DNA of 64,000 nt from Leptolyngbya sp. PCC 6406 (GCF_000332095.2 NZ_KI913949.1:2566875-2630874), one strand, 5' to 3'; counted from the first letter of the stretch, positions 1-9,015 are shown. The notes: generated by a model not told the origin, from the letters alone. A program made the numbers and translations.

Positions 1-70
1 CACCCGGCAACAAGGGCAGGCAAGGGATTGCCCCTACGGATCCAGATCAATATCGGTCACCCGGCACTGG

Positions 71-135
71 GTAGGGCGGGTTTTGAGCCTCCCATTTGGG
101 ATTTCCCAGTAGACACGAGCTAAACCCGCCCCTAC
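71..135. repeat. palindromic intergenic repeat
   Basis: The left arm GTAGGGCGGGTTT (71-83) pairs with the right arm AAACCCGCCCCTAC (122-135), giving a long imperfect hairpin. Similar 'GGGG(T/C)(G/A)GGTTT...AAACC' palindromes occur at 38474-38645. Such repeats are common between cyanobacterial genes. Here the repeat lies where the 5' half of a hydantoinase gene should be, so it is part of the material that replaced or split that gene. Confidence 0.55.
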
Positions 136-150
136 GGGATTTACCCCAAT

Positions 151-213
151 ACCCCATCACCCCATCACCCCATCACCCCATCACCCCATCACCCCCCCAC
201 TCCCCCACCCCCC
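151..213. repeat. short tandem repeat, CCCCATCA octamer
   Basis: About five to six tandem copies of the 8-mer CCCCATCA lead into degenerate C-rich sequence. This is the STRR type of repeat known from cyanobacteria. It abuts the first recognisable hydantoinase codon at about 210 and is read in frame by the open reading frame, but it encodes only a low-complexity P/S/H/I/T stretch that is not part of the family. Confidence 0.85.
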
Positions 214-1430
214 TCTTCTACCTCGCCTCCCGAGGACACCACGCCGACATCGGCGGCATCACACCGGGTTCCATGCCCCCCTACAGCACCTCCGTCGAGC
301 AAGAGGGCGTCCTCCTAGACAATGTGAAACTGGTCGATCAGGGGCACTTTCAGGAAGTAGAGATCCGTAAACTGCTCAGCAGCGACCCCTACCCCGCCCG
401 CAATCCCGACCAAAACATCGCCGATCTCCAAGCCCAAATCGCCGCCAATAAGCGGGGAGTACAGGAACTCCAGCGCATCACCCACCACTACGGATTAGAG
501 GTGGTGCAAGCTTACATGGGCCATGTCCAAGCCAATGCCACCGCAGCGGTGCAGAAGGTGATCGCAGGACTTCAGAATGGTCAATTTACCTACCCAATGG
601 ACGACGGCAGCGTCATCCAGGTGCGAATCACTGTGGATCGGCGTGCCCGCACCGCCCACATTGACTTCACCGGCACATCTCCCCAGCAGAACACCAATCT
701 GAATGCACCCTTGGCCATTGGTCAAGCCGTCGTCCTCTATGTGTTTCGCACCCTTGTAGACGACGAGATTCCCCTGAATGCGGGCTGCATGACCCCCTTG
801 ACCCTCACGATTCCCGAGGGTTCTATGCTGAATCCCCACTATCCGGCGGCAGTCGTAGCGGGCAATGTGGAAACATCCCAGGCGATTGCCAATGCCCTCT
901 ATGGAGCCCTGGGGGTGATGGCGGCAGCCCAGGGCACAATGAACAATTTCACCTTTGGCGATGACCAGCACCAGTATTACGAAACCATCTGTGGCGGATC
1001 GGGGGCCGGGGCTGACTTTGACGGCACCGATGCAATCCAGACCCACATGACCAACTCCCGCCTCACGGACCCGGAGGTACTGGAGTGGCGGTTTCCGGTG
1101 CTGGTGGAGGAATTCGCCCTGCGGCCCAACAGCGGCGGTCAGGGTAAACACCGGGGGGGCAATGGCGTCCTGCGCCGCATCCAGTTTCGCCAAGGGATGA
1201 CGGCGGCGATTCTCTCGGGGCATCGGGTGGTGCCCCCCTTTGGCCTAGCGGGGGGAGAACCCGGTCAGGTGGGGCAAAATTGGGTGGTGCGCCGAGATGG
1301 CACCGTGGAGACTCTAGAGGGAAAGGGGGAAGTGCAAATGCAACCGGGAGATACCTTTGTGGTGGCCACACCAGGGGGCGGCGGCTATGGTCCCAACCGT
1401 CCCCATTCCACTACCCAAAACTATCCCTGA
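210..1430 (+). pseudogene. 5'-truncated hydantoinase B / 5-oxoprolinase C-terminal domain
   Basis: The reading frame encodes about the last 400 residues of a HyuB-type domain, an ATP-dependent hydantoinase/5-oxoprolinase subunit. It begins at the conserved 'SRGHHADIGG' and 'PGSMP' blocks and continues through 'NVETSQ', 'MNNFTFG' and 'GGSGAGADFDG' to the C-terminal 'RPNSGGQGKHRGGNG' and glycine-rich tail. HyuB domains normally have about 110-150 residues before 'RGHHADIGG'; here this part is absent. The frame is open back to a TTG at 96, but that leader is translated palindrome and octamer repeat, and an in-frame TGA lies at 84-86. I read it as a gene fragment; the missing half may lie left of the window. 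Its stop overlaps the end of the convergent GST gene by 10 bp. Confidence 0.8.
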
Positions 1431-2083
1431 CGCTGGGCCATGAGTTGACGCATCCGCTCCCGGAAGGCGGCGATCATCTCGGGGGTGGGGGCGGTGGTTT
1501 GCCAAGCCTCGCGGGCCATCAGGCGATCGCACCAGGCTTTGAGGGCGGCATGGTCTGCTAGGGGCAGGCCCAGTTGCTCGCACCAGGGGGCGACGGTGCC
1601 CAGTACCACATCCGCTAGGGACAGGGTTTCTCCGCCAAAATAGGGCTGATCTCCCAGTTGGGCGGCAAAAAAGCTGAGGCAAAGGCTGCCCTGTTTCAAC
1701 GCCTTTTGCATGGCTTCTGCATCCGGTTCCCCAAAGCCCATCATTTTGCGGGTGAGGGGGTTGACCGCTGGCATCAGTTCGTTCAAGGTGGCCATCTGCA
1801 CCATCCGCACTTTGGCCACTGCTGCTGCTGCCGTGGGCATCAGGGGCGGGGTGGGGTATTGGGCTTCTAGGTAATCCAACATGGCGAAGGATTCGATCAC
1901 GGTCAGATCTCCATCCACGAGCACGGGAATGTGATGGAAGGGGTTCAGGGCTAAAAACTCGGGCTTGAACTGATCTCCCCCCAGGTTCAATTCCTTCAGC
2001 TCAAAGGTGAGTCCTTTTTCTAGCAGGGCCACCCACACGCGGCGGGAGTTGATGGACAGGGGGGTGTGATAAAGGGTCAACAT
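1421..2083 (-). CDS. glutathione S-transferase family protein
   Basis: A 220-residue protein of normal GST size. The N-terminal thioredoxin-like domain starts MLTLYHTPLSINSRRV and contains the cis-proline turn 'HHIPVLVDGD' followed by 'VIESFAMLDYLE', the usual glutathione-binding 'ES' pair. The C-terminal helical domain contains 'LADVVLGTVAPW'. It probably conjugates or reduces electrophiles with glutathione in the cytosol; the substrate cannot be told. It is convergent with the hydantoinase fragment and the last codons overlap. A second glutathione enzyme (glutathionyl-hydroquinone reductase) lies at 31 kb. The family is certain; the subclass is not. Confidence 0.9.
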   Translation of the reverse strand: MLTLYHTPLSINSRRVWVALLEKGLTFELKELNLGGDQFKPEFLALNPFHHIPVLVDGDLTVIESFAMLDYLEAQYPTPPLMPTAAAAVAKVRMVQMATLNELMPAVNPLTRKMMGFGEPDAEAMQKALKQGSLCLSFFAAQLGDQPYFGGETLSLADVVLGTVAPWCEQLGLPLADHAALKAWCDRLMAREAWQTTAPTPEMIAAFRERMRQLMAQRQG

Positions 2084-2341
2084 AATAATTGCGCTTTTAC
2101 ATCCCCTTCAGGATGCCATCTCAGCGCCATACCCGACGGGGTAAGGGTAGGAAACGAAGAAATCCCTGGGCGCTAGCGCAGCGAAGGCGTTCTTTTCGTA
2201 GACAAGCCCCATGACTGCATCTCAGTTTTGCCAGTAGCAAAAGCACTCAGATCGCCAAAAACCAGAAGAACCCGGTTATGTACACTCTGCTTGAGCCATC
2301 ATCGCGTGATGGATAACACCCCCAGCTCCCACGCTTAACTC

Positions 2342-2473
2342 TCAAAAGTGACGGATACCCCCCTAGCACCGGACTTATCTATCAAAGCTGATATATAATA
2401 GCGCCAACCTCGGACTTATCTGCAAAAAATGACCGATAACACCCCTAGAGTCGGACTTATCCGTCACTTTTGA
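2342..2473. repeat. MITE-like repeat A, copy 1
   Basis: The ends form an inverted repeat: TCAAAAGTGACGGATA at the left and its complement TATCCGTCACTTTTGA at the right. Inside, two further units of the type 'GACTTAT...GATAACACCCC' are seen. A shorter copy with the same ends lies at 6904-6966. The two copies bracket the STAND ATPase and the PIN toxin-antitoxin genes. No open frame is present. The rest of the 2084-2697 gap shows no gene. Confidence 0.7.
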
Positions 2474-2697
2474 TACTTAAATCGCGTCCATGTTGGAACC
2501 TGAAGTTTCTAGGACAAGCATAGGAGTCTATAGTTCTTAGCTCATCGATATTTCAAGTATCTTTCTGAAACTATGGTTTTCAAGTTAGACGCGGTTTAAT
2601 ACTATAGTTGGGCACTCAATCTAGAATGAATACAGCTAGTCAAAAAGAAAGACTGATAAACACTAAAAAGCTCTCTACAAACTAATTCAGTCATTCA

Positions 2698-5514
2698 ATG
2701 TCAGGTAGTGGTGCGGCTGGTGGTTTCGATTTTCAAGCAGTAGTTGGGGCGTTTGTAGCTGCCCACCTATTAGCTGATGATCAGTTGCGATGGTCAATCT
2801 GGTTAGACCTCCCAATTTCCATTGCCTTTGAACAGGGGGGAGCGGGTGACGATATCAGAATTGAGTTTCTTAGTGGAGACTCATATGAGGTTCAAGTAAA
2901 ACGAGGTCTCAGAGCAGACAGCATTCTGGAAGAAGCACTCATTAAAATGACAAGTGCTCTTAAACCACAAGAGCGTGGAATTATTGCAGTTGATCCAACT
3001 TCTTCTGGGACAGTAACTCAAGGACTCCGAAATTGGCTAGATGGACACCGTCATGGAAGTCCATCTTCACTTCCCAGTTCGCTAATTGATCGATGTCAAT
3101 GTCTTTTGCAACCTTCAGTCCAAGATGATTTAGAAAGGCTTCATATTATTGAGCTTGACCTCGAACACAGCTATTCTAGCCATCGCCGACTTGCTCAAGC
3201 ATTAATCGCGCCACTTATACAAAATGAATCATCATCCGACGCTGTGATGGATACATTAGTTGCGTACTGTCATCATCTAATGACTGTTCGTGGTAAGTGT
3301 GATGCAAAAGGATTTCGTGATTATCTTGCTTCAAGAGGGCACAAATTATCTCCACCTGTCTTTCACAGCAAGGCTCAGCTTGTCGATTTTCCTTTAAGAC
3401 TTCCTAAATTTATTGGACGGGATACCCTATTGGCAAACATTCAAAATGGGTTTTCTAACAAAGCCAGTAATTTTGGTCAAGTGCTACAGGGAATTAGCGG
3501 TTCAGGCAAGAGTTCAATAGCTGCTGAATATGGTTTTCGCAGTAGTAATACTTACAATCAGATTATTTGGCTTGAATCTTCCAATATTCTTTCAGCCGCA
3601 AATCGTCTCTTTTCTATCGTTGGTCAAACACAAAGTATTTCAGGGGAGAAAAACGGTTCTCTTCTAGTCATTCTTGATGATTTGGATGATTTTAAAAACG
3701 GTGGAGATCAACTTATTTCTACACTAGGAAAACTAAAATCATGGCATGTTCTTGCAACAAGTACCAACTCTTCTTGGAGTGAATTTTTCCATGCCATACC
3801 TGTTCCTTCTCTTGACAAAGACGATGCAGTTAAACTGCTGATTGGAAACCTGTCAACCACGGACCGAGACTCTGCTGACACTATCGTAGAGTATGTAGAT
3901 CGTTTGCCACTTGCTCTAGCCCAGCTATCAGCTTATGCATCCAAAACATTAGAGCCGCTGTCAAAGATACTAGAGCGTCTTGAAGTAGAAGGGACACGAT
4001 TATTTGGTCACAGACCAGCATCCCTGCGGACTTACAAAGAAACTGTTGCAACTTGCTGGCATATCATTCTCAATAAGTTGGAACCTGAATCAACTAAGTT
4101 ATTAAAACTGATTTCCTTTATAAATCCAAAGGAAATACCCTTAGATCTCATCACAGCTTGGTTTGAACATATTGATGCATCCAAGTCGCAAATTCACTTT
4201 ATGTCCGTTTCTGAAGCAACGGCAGGTCTTTCAGACTGGCTTATTATCAGTCGGACAGAATCAGGAATAGGATGTCATCGACTTATGCAAGAAGTTGTTC
4301 GTGAGTCAATAGAAAAAGAAGAGATACAGGATTTTTTAATCACTTTATTGGATTTTTTTGAAGGATATCTTGGGCATCATAGTGAAGCTTTTCGAGCATA
4401 CGTCAGACTTAAGAGTCACTTAATAACATTTCTAAACTGTGAGCAAGTAGAACTTCCTAAGTCTACCCGTGCCAATCTCTACTTTACTCTGAGTTTATAT
4501 GCATGGAGAGACGACCTGATGGAAGGATTGAGACTAATCGATAAATCAGAAAATTTAGCACGAGAAGCAGGTTCCGAAGCAGCTTCGTTTCTGGCAGTTG
4601 TGCTCAACATGAAAGGTGTTATTTGCAAAAACCTTGGTGCATTAGAAGATGCATCGGATATGTTTAGAGAAGCACTTCAAATTGCCAGAAATTTTTCAGA
4701 TGATACTGAGGCATTGCCAGCGATAATTGACAACAGCGCTCAAGTTTTGCAAGCCAAGGGAGAAACAGCACCAGCTCTCAATTTATATCGAGAAGCACTA
4801 GAAATTCGGCAAGCACACTCAGCAAATCCAGATGGTATCCTTACAAGTCTTAGCAATGTTATTGGTTTGCTAATCGAAATCGGTGAAAAACAAGAGGCAA
4901 AATGTCATTTTGATGAGCTAATTAATCTTCTTCAGCAACAGGTAAAAGACAAATTATATTCTCTCAACTGCGTAGCTATATGTTTGAAAGCTGCTCGGTT
5001 TAGTGAGTCTCTAGAAGATATAGATAAGGCAGTCGAGCTTTCGCTTATCGCATTGTCTTTGGGCCGAAAAATTTATGGCCATGGGACTAGACGCTACCTT
5101 GAAGATGCACTCAATTCCATTACACTCTGGCTTCGTATAGGGAAAATAGATGTATTAAAGTGGTTTATAGAAAGAAGTTTATTAGTGTTGCCAGAGAGTA
5201 TTCGTCCTGTTTTCTGGTTCAATTCGGCTTCTCTTTGTATTGTTTACGGAAATATTGAAATTGGAGTTGAACTTCTTTGGAGTTTCGAAGGAGCATACGC
5301 TTCCACTGAAAAAGAACTACTTCAAGCAGTAGTGAAAACTGCCCGAATGCTAGCAGAAAATAACGAAAAAAATCCTGGTCAGCCTAGTTTCTCTTTCTTT
5401 CTTCCACGAGGTGTTCAACTAGATTTACCTTCAGATGTTGATCTTTCTAAAGCTGCTGCTGTCTTTGTAAGCTGGGATACAGAGTTACATGCCAGAGTAC
5501 AAGATTGGAGCTGA
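2698..5514 (+). CDS. STAND NTPase with N-terminal nuclease-like domain and C-terminal TPR-like repeats
   Basis: A 938-residue candidate anti-phage protein. Residues 1-90 resemble the DUF4297/Cap4-type dsDNA nuclease fold: 'GGFDFQ' near the start, acidic D51/D52 and a Q66-x-K68 pair, consistent with a PD-(D/E)XK core. A linker with 'FIGRD' (238-242) leads to the NTPase: Walker A GISGSGKS (265-272), Walker B LLVILDDLDD (322-331) and a 'LPLAL' motif typical of NB-ARC/STAND ATPases. After about residue 570 the sequence is helical with TPR-like pairs, the usual sensor part. Start: ATG at 2698 gives an intact N-terminus, though no clear ribosome site is seen. It stands alone, AT-richer than its surroundings, between two copies of repeat A and next to toxin-antitoxin genes. 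Architecture resembles Avs/bNACHT-like defence proteins, but the trigger is unknown. Confidence 0.8.
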   Translation: MSGSGAAGGFDFQAVVGAFVAAHLLADDQLRWSIWLDLPISIAFEQGGAGDDIRIEFLSGDSYEVQVKRGLRADSILEEALIKMTSALKPQERGIIAVDPTSSGTVTQGLRNWLDGHRHGSPSSLPSSLIDRCQCLLQPSVQDDLERLHIIELDLEHSYSSHRRLAQALIAPLIQNESSSDAVMDTLVAYCHHLMTVRGKCDAKGFRDYLASRGHKLSPPVFHSKAQLVDFPLRLPKFIGRDTLLANIQNGFSNKASNFGQVLQGISGSGKSSIAAEYGFRSSNTYNQIIWLESSNILSAANRLFSIVGQTQSISGEKNGSLLVILDDLDDFKNGGDQLISTLGKLKSWHVLATSTNSSWSEFFHAIPVPSLDKDDAVKLLIGNLSTTDRDSADTIVEYVDRLPLALAQLSAYASKTLEPLSKILERLEVEGTRLFGHRPASLRTYKETVATCWHIILNKLEPESTKLLKLISFINPKEIPLDLITAWFEHIDASKSQIHFMSVSEATAGLSDWLIISRTESGIGCHRLMQEVVRESIEKEEIQDFLITLLDFFEGYLGHHSEAFRAYVRLKSHLITFLNCEQVELPKSTRANLYFTLSLYAWRDDLMEGLRLIDKSENLAREAGSEAASFLAVVLNMKGVICKNLGALEDASDMFREALQIARNFSDDTEALPAIIDNSAQVLQAKGETAPALNLYREALEIRQAHSANPDGILTSLSNVIGLLIEIGEKQEAKCHFDELINLLQQQVKDKLYSLNCVAICLKAARFSESLEDIDKAVELSLIALSLGRKIYGHGTRRYLEDALNSITLWLRIGKIDVLKWFIERSLLVLPESIRPVFWFNSASLCIVYGNIEIGVELLWSFEGAYASTEKELLQAVVKTARMLAENNEKNPGQPSFSFFLPRGVQLDLPSDVDLSKAAAVFVSWDTELHARVQDWS

Positions 5515-5539
5515 GGAATTTGATCCTCTTAGGATTCCG

Positions 5540-5780
5540 TTGATGTGCCTAATCGAGATAGGGAGTGCGGTTTATTGCAGATGAATAACGGTTAGAGTCC
5601 GTAAATAACTCTGCCAGCTTAGCTTCCAAATATGAAGCCCTCTAAAGAGCTGAACTGTCCTCTTGATGAGGGTGAAAGTCCCTCCCATCAAACTTGGATG
5701 TGACTCCTGATCTGCCCACGATGACCCGACTCGGAATTCGGGAGGCCGAAGCTGGAAGCAGGGCGCAATCAGACACTCAT
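5540..5780 (+). ncRNA. probable group II intron RNA fragment (5' domains)
   Basis: The stretch has no open frame but carries features of cyanobacterial group II intron RNA: a GTGCG-like 5' segment around 5570, hairpins such as GAGGG-TGAAAGT-CCCTC (about 5668-5685), and a 'GAATTCGGGAGGCCGAAGC' block near 5735-5755. No reverse transcriptase gene and no domain V hairpin follow; the sequence runs into a truncated MITE at about 5798. I interpret it as a decayed intron. The identification rests on resemblance only. Confidence 0.35.
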
Positions 5781-5797
5781 TGCATTCGTATGCTAGG

Positions 5798-5852
5798 GCT
5801 TAGAGCTGTTTGCTTTTCTTAACGTATCTCGAAGTTTATCTATCGACCTATT
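5798..5852. repeat. MITE-like repeat B, truncated copy
   Basis: The sequence running to 'TATCGACCTATTTA' matches the right half of the about 132-bp elements at 9299-9431 and 37476-37607, including the block 'ATCTCGAA.TTTAT'. The left half is missing and is replaced by the intron-like sequence. Confidence 0.6.
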
Positions 5853-5960
5853 TATCACAACGTGGCTATTTTGGATTCCTCAAAGCAGGTCAATATAGCT
5901 TCTGAGATGGATTAGCGGCGGTGTAAATTAGAATAGAGAAAGTAACTGTCTGTTTTTTGT

Positions 5961-6434
5961 ATGAGTGAAACTGTCTACATTGAGACAAGCATCTTAGGCT
6001 ATCTCACAGCCAGATCAACTAAAAACCTGATCCTGGCTGCAAACATAGAAGTCACCAAGGAGTGGTGGGAGTCTCGCCGAAGTACCTTCACTCTCTATAT
6101 TTCAAAAGTTGTCCTAGATGAGGTGGCGCGGGGAGATCCTCAGATTGCGGCTAATCGTTTGAAAATTCTCAATGGAGTCCCCTTGGTTGAACTCAATCAG
6201 ATTGTACGAAGTCTAGCCGCCCAATTTCTTTCCCGAAGCAACCTTCCTCCCAAGGCTTCTGATGATGCGGTTCACATTGCTGCTGCTACCGTTCACGGCT
6301 TGGATTACCTGTTAACCTGAAACTGCAAGCATATTGCAAACGCACAGATTCAGAGGAAACTTGAAGAGATCAGCTTTGATTTTGGATACCAGTTACCCGT
6401 AATTTGCACCCCCTACGAATTACTAGGAGATTGA
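5961..6434 (+). pseudogene. PIN-domain (VapC-like) toxin with internal stop codon
   Basis: Residues 1-119 are a PIN ribonuclease domain: 'YIETSILGY' with the first acidic site, 'VVLDEVARGD', and 'SDDAVHIAAA' with the third acidic patch. The frame stops at TGA 6318-6320, but past it the same frame continues with 'NCKHIANA' and 37 further residues to TGA at 6432-6434, giving the normal length of about 157. The family usually reads 'LLTWNCKHI', so the stop replaces a tryptophan (TGG to TGA). The original gene ended 3 bp before the antitoxin start, the usual close coupling. Without the last strand and helix the toxin is probably inactive. Confidence 0.85.
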
Positions 6435-6437
6435 GCA

Positions 6438-6665
6438 ATGTGGCAAGATGAGATTCTAGATGAAATTCATAAAATTCGTGAAGAACATGCAAAGTCTTTT
6501 AACTACGACTTAGATGCAATGTTTGCTGACTGGCAAAAAAGACAGTCAGAAGGTGGGCGAGAAGTTGTCAGTTTGCCGCCAAAACGCAGTCTAACAACAC
6601 GTTGGAGCAGAGGGACGAGAGATCTTGGTGGGGATACAGAGGATGCTAGCCGCCGCTCAACTTAG
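6438..6665 (+). CDS. antitoxin-like protein partner of the PIN toxin
   Basis: A 75-residue protein starting 3 bp after the ancestral stop of the PIN gene. Residues 1-50 ('DEILDEIHKIREEHAKSFNYDLDAMF...REVVSLPPKR') match a small family commonly encoded beside PIN toxins in cyanobacteria, in the toxin-first order. The last 25 residues are rich in R, S, T and D and look unlike the family, which normally ends soon after 'LPPKR'; they are probably read-through of non-coding sequence after loss of the original stop. It would neutralise the toxin by binding it. Confidence 0.65.
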   Translation: MWQDEILDEIHKIREEHAKSFNYDLDAMFADWQKRQSEGGREVVSLPPKRSLTTRWSRGTRDLGGDTEDASRRST

Positions 6666-6706
6666 CCGTTAACCTGCTCACCAATCCCCGGACAAGGAGA
6701 TTTCAC

Positions 6707-6919
6707 ATGCCATTAGCTGATCTCATGTCACAAATCCAGGAACTCCCAAAAATTGACAAGCTTCGGCTAATGCAGTTTCTTGCGACAGAACTGGTCAAAG
6801 AAGAGGATGCAAATTTCTTTGTTGCAAATCAAGAGTATCCGATCTGGTCGCCGTACAACTGTTCTGAGTCGGCTAATGTCTTAATGAATCTTCTACAGGA
6901 TCTTATCCGTCAAAAGTAA
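6707..6919 (+). CDS. small antitoxin-like protein, 3' end altered by a repeat
   Basis: A 70-residue protein with AAGGAG eleven bases before ATG. It begins MPLADLMSQIQELPKIDKLRLMQFL, the type of helical N-terminus found in small cyanobacterial proteins encoded before PIN toxins, followed by 'YPIWSPYN'. The last codons (DLIRQK and the TAA stop) lie in the first bases of repeat A, so the element has cut the gene and provided its stop. No toxin gene follows; a foreign gene begins after the repeat. Function as an antitoxin is inferred. Confidence 0.55.
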   Translation: MPLADLMSQIQELPKIDKLRLMQFLATELVKEEDANFFVANQEYPIWSPYNCSESANVLMNLLQDLIRQK

Positions 6920-6966
6920 CGGATAACCCCCCCCAGCACCAGACTTGTCCGTCACTTTTGATACTT
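6904..6966. repeat. MITE-like repeat A, copy 2
   Basis: A hairpin-forming element with ends TCAAAAGTAACGGATAA (from 6910) and TTGTCCGTCACTTTTGA (to 6961), nearly identical to the outer arms at 2342-2473 and sharing the inner 'CCCAGCACC(A/G)GACTT'. It ends in 'TACTTAA' as copy 1 does. It overlaps the end of the gene at 6707 and lies 34 bp before the foreign phosphotransferase gene. Confidence 0.75.
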
Positions 6967-7949
6967 AATACGTAGTTGGATAGACGAGGACGCTACACGC
7001 TTGAACCCGCCGCCGCAGTCGGATTCCGTACTCCATCGTGTCACAGAACTCTTGCGTGACCCGTACGACGTCAGGCTGGCCGAGTCCATCTTCGGCACCG
7101 CCGATGCATCCGTGATCAGTCAACGGGTGGAATTGTTTTGTCGGGATCGACTCAGCCAGGGTGTCTCGACGTGCGAACTGTTCGTTCAGAGTGTCGGCGC
7201 TGTCTTCGTGCTCCGATTGGAATCGGGCGAGCGAGTCGTGTTGAAGTTCTACGCTCTTCAGAGCGGCCGCGTCGGAACTGCGGGGACGCTCGCAGAGCTC
7301 GTCGCGGTCTACACCGTGCAAGCCGAGTTGGCAAAGGTGGGGATTGCCTGCGCCGAAGTGATTCACACCCCGGTAGCATGTGACGGTGGTGCCGTCGCGG
7401 CGATGGGGTACCTGGACGGCACACGAGCGGGGGATGCCCGGAACCCAGCGGTGCGACGTGCAATGGCCGAGGCCCTCGCTGGTCTTATTCGAGCGGGGAC
7501 CGCGTTCCGGGACACGCCGATGCTTCCGGTGGCTCGTGTGCCTACTCGACTCTGGCCAGTTCCGCATAACGTGCTCTTCGATCTGTCCGCACCGGGCGGT
7601 GAGTGGATCGACGACCGCGCGCGCGCGTCGCGGTCCATCCTTGATACCTCAGCACCGCCTGAAATTCTCTTTCATATGGACTTCAGTGCGGCTAACGTGC
7701 GCGTCTGGGATGGCCATGTATGCGCGATCTACGATATGGACAGCATCGCCCTGGTCGATGAGATGCGGGGGCTGGCGAGCGCAGCCGTTCACTACACCTA
7801 CACGGGCACGCCAGGAGAGGCGACCACGTCCCGCGAGCAAGCTCGCGCGTTCGTTGCCGATTACGAGGTCGCACGAGGTAAGGCGCTGAGCAAGGTCGAG
7901 CGCCACCGCCTCGATGCAGCAGCCATTTACGCGATGGCCTACACAGCCC

Positions 7950-9015
7950 GGCACTGTCCTGTTAAGGGGTGATCCATTCAAATCCTCTGGATAAGAGGAT
8001 CTCAGAGATTTTCAGTGGGCGCTGAATGAATCCCATTGCCATTGCTGGTGTTCTGGCTTTGCCTAAACTCCAATGGGGCCGCACCCAGTTGTGAATCAGG
8101 CGCTGTACATTTAAAGCCCGCTGCAATCCTTCTAACTGCTTAGCGTAGTGGTTCTGACGTCTTCGATAGGCCGTTGCTCGACGCCTCAAGGCACTGTTAA
8201 AGGCTTCAAGGTGATTGGCATGAACCTCTGCTATGGAACTCATCGCTGTCCAGGGATGCTCCACTTGGAGCCACTCCACCCGGGCCTTGCCTTGAGAGCC
8301 TTTGATCTTGATGGCCACTTCTAAACCTTCACGCCAGACCTTCTGATAGGGATATGCCTCTGAGGTCAGGTGGCTCGGTAGATAGACGCTGGCCAGTTTC
8401 CACAATTCCTTGCCATAGCGCCGCTCGCCATCGGTAAACCATCGAATCCAAGCACTGGACACAGCCCACTGCCAGGCCCGCTCCACCCCCTGCTCAAACA
8501 ACTGAGCCGCCTTGAGTCCCGCACTGGCTTCTAGCCAGTAACGACTCTCTCGCTCAATGAAGCTGATCGTCCAGCCTTCTGAGGCTTCGGGGGGAAGGTT
8601 CTCTCCCACCCGGGTATAGAGTTCATCGCCCTCTATGGTGACTTCTCCGCCCTCAGGTGCAGGGGGAGACCAGGCGGGCAGATGAGATGATAAGCGCTCT
8701 TCCCAAGCGCTAATACTGCTCGGGGATGTCCCCACGACCCTAGCGGCGGCTCTGATGCCAAGACCTTCGCCTCTGGCATTCAGGGCCATCTCTACCGTGG
8801 CTGCTGGCGTTCGTAGGCGGGCCATCGGGGTACCGCTACGTTCATTGAAGCGACGGCCACACGTCTTACAGAGGTAGCGTTGCACGACTTGATCGCTCTT
8901 CAAGGTTTTGCTACCGTTCTTGACGACCTCTTCACTCTGGCAATAAATACAGTGCATTGGGCTTAAGGCTTGCTGCATCTACAGTCTAGCTCTCACCCCC
9001 TAAGCTGACAGTGCC
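7950..9015 (-). mobile_element. IS1-like insertion sequence (1066 bp)
   Basis: The ends are inverted repeats: GGCACTGTCCTGTTAAGGGG at the left and, in complement, GGCACTGTCAGCTTAGGGGG at the right. The element is flanked by the 8-bp direct repeat CACAGCCC at 7942-7949 and 9016-9023, the duplication size expected of IS1. It carries one transposase gene on the minus strand. Both ends and the duplication are intact, so the insertion is fairly recent. Confidence 0.92.
7962..8978 (-). CDS. IS1-like family transposase
   Basis: A 338-residue transposase in a single frame. The N-terminal zinc-finger-like part has 'CIYC' and 'CKTCGRRF', followed by a helix-turn-helix ('LGIRAAARVVGTSPSSISAWEE') and a C-terminal catalytic region with 'VTIEGDELYT', 'DGERRYG' and 'HLEAFNSALRRR'. 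The finger plus 'GR(R/H)F' is the InsA-type start. A second ATG seven codons in (MHCIYC) is an equally good start. It lies wholly inside the element and its last codons are in the left terminal repeat. Confidence 0.85.
   Translation of the reverse strand: MQQALSPMHCIYCQSEEVVKNGSKTLKSDQVVQRYLCKTCGRRFNERSGTPMARLRTPAATVEMALNARGEGLGIRAAARVVGTSPSSISAWEERLSSHLPAWSPPAPEGGEVTIEGDELYTRVGENLPPEASEGWTISFIERESRYWLEASAGLKAAQLFEQGVERAWQWAVSSAWIRWFTDGERRYGKELWKLASVYLPSHLTSEAYPYQKVWREGLEVAIKIKGSQGKARVEWLQVEHPWTAMSSIAEVHANHLEAFNSALRRRATAYRRRQNHYAKQLEGLQRALNVQRLIHNWVRPHWSLGKARTPAMAMGFIQRPLKISEILLSRGFEWITP

Noticed and set aside
495-1223. 242-codon minus-strand frame inside the hydantoinase gene
   Set aside because: Its sequence matches no family and the opposite strand has unmistakable HyuB homology.
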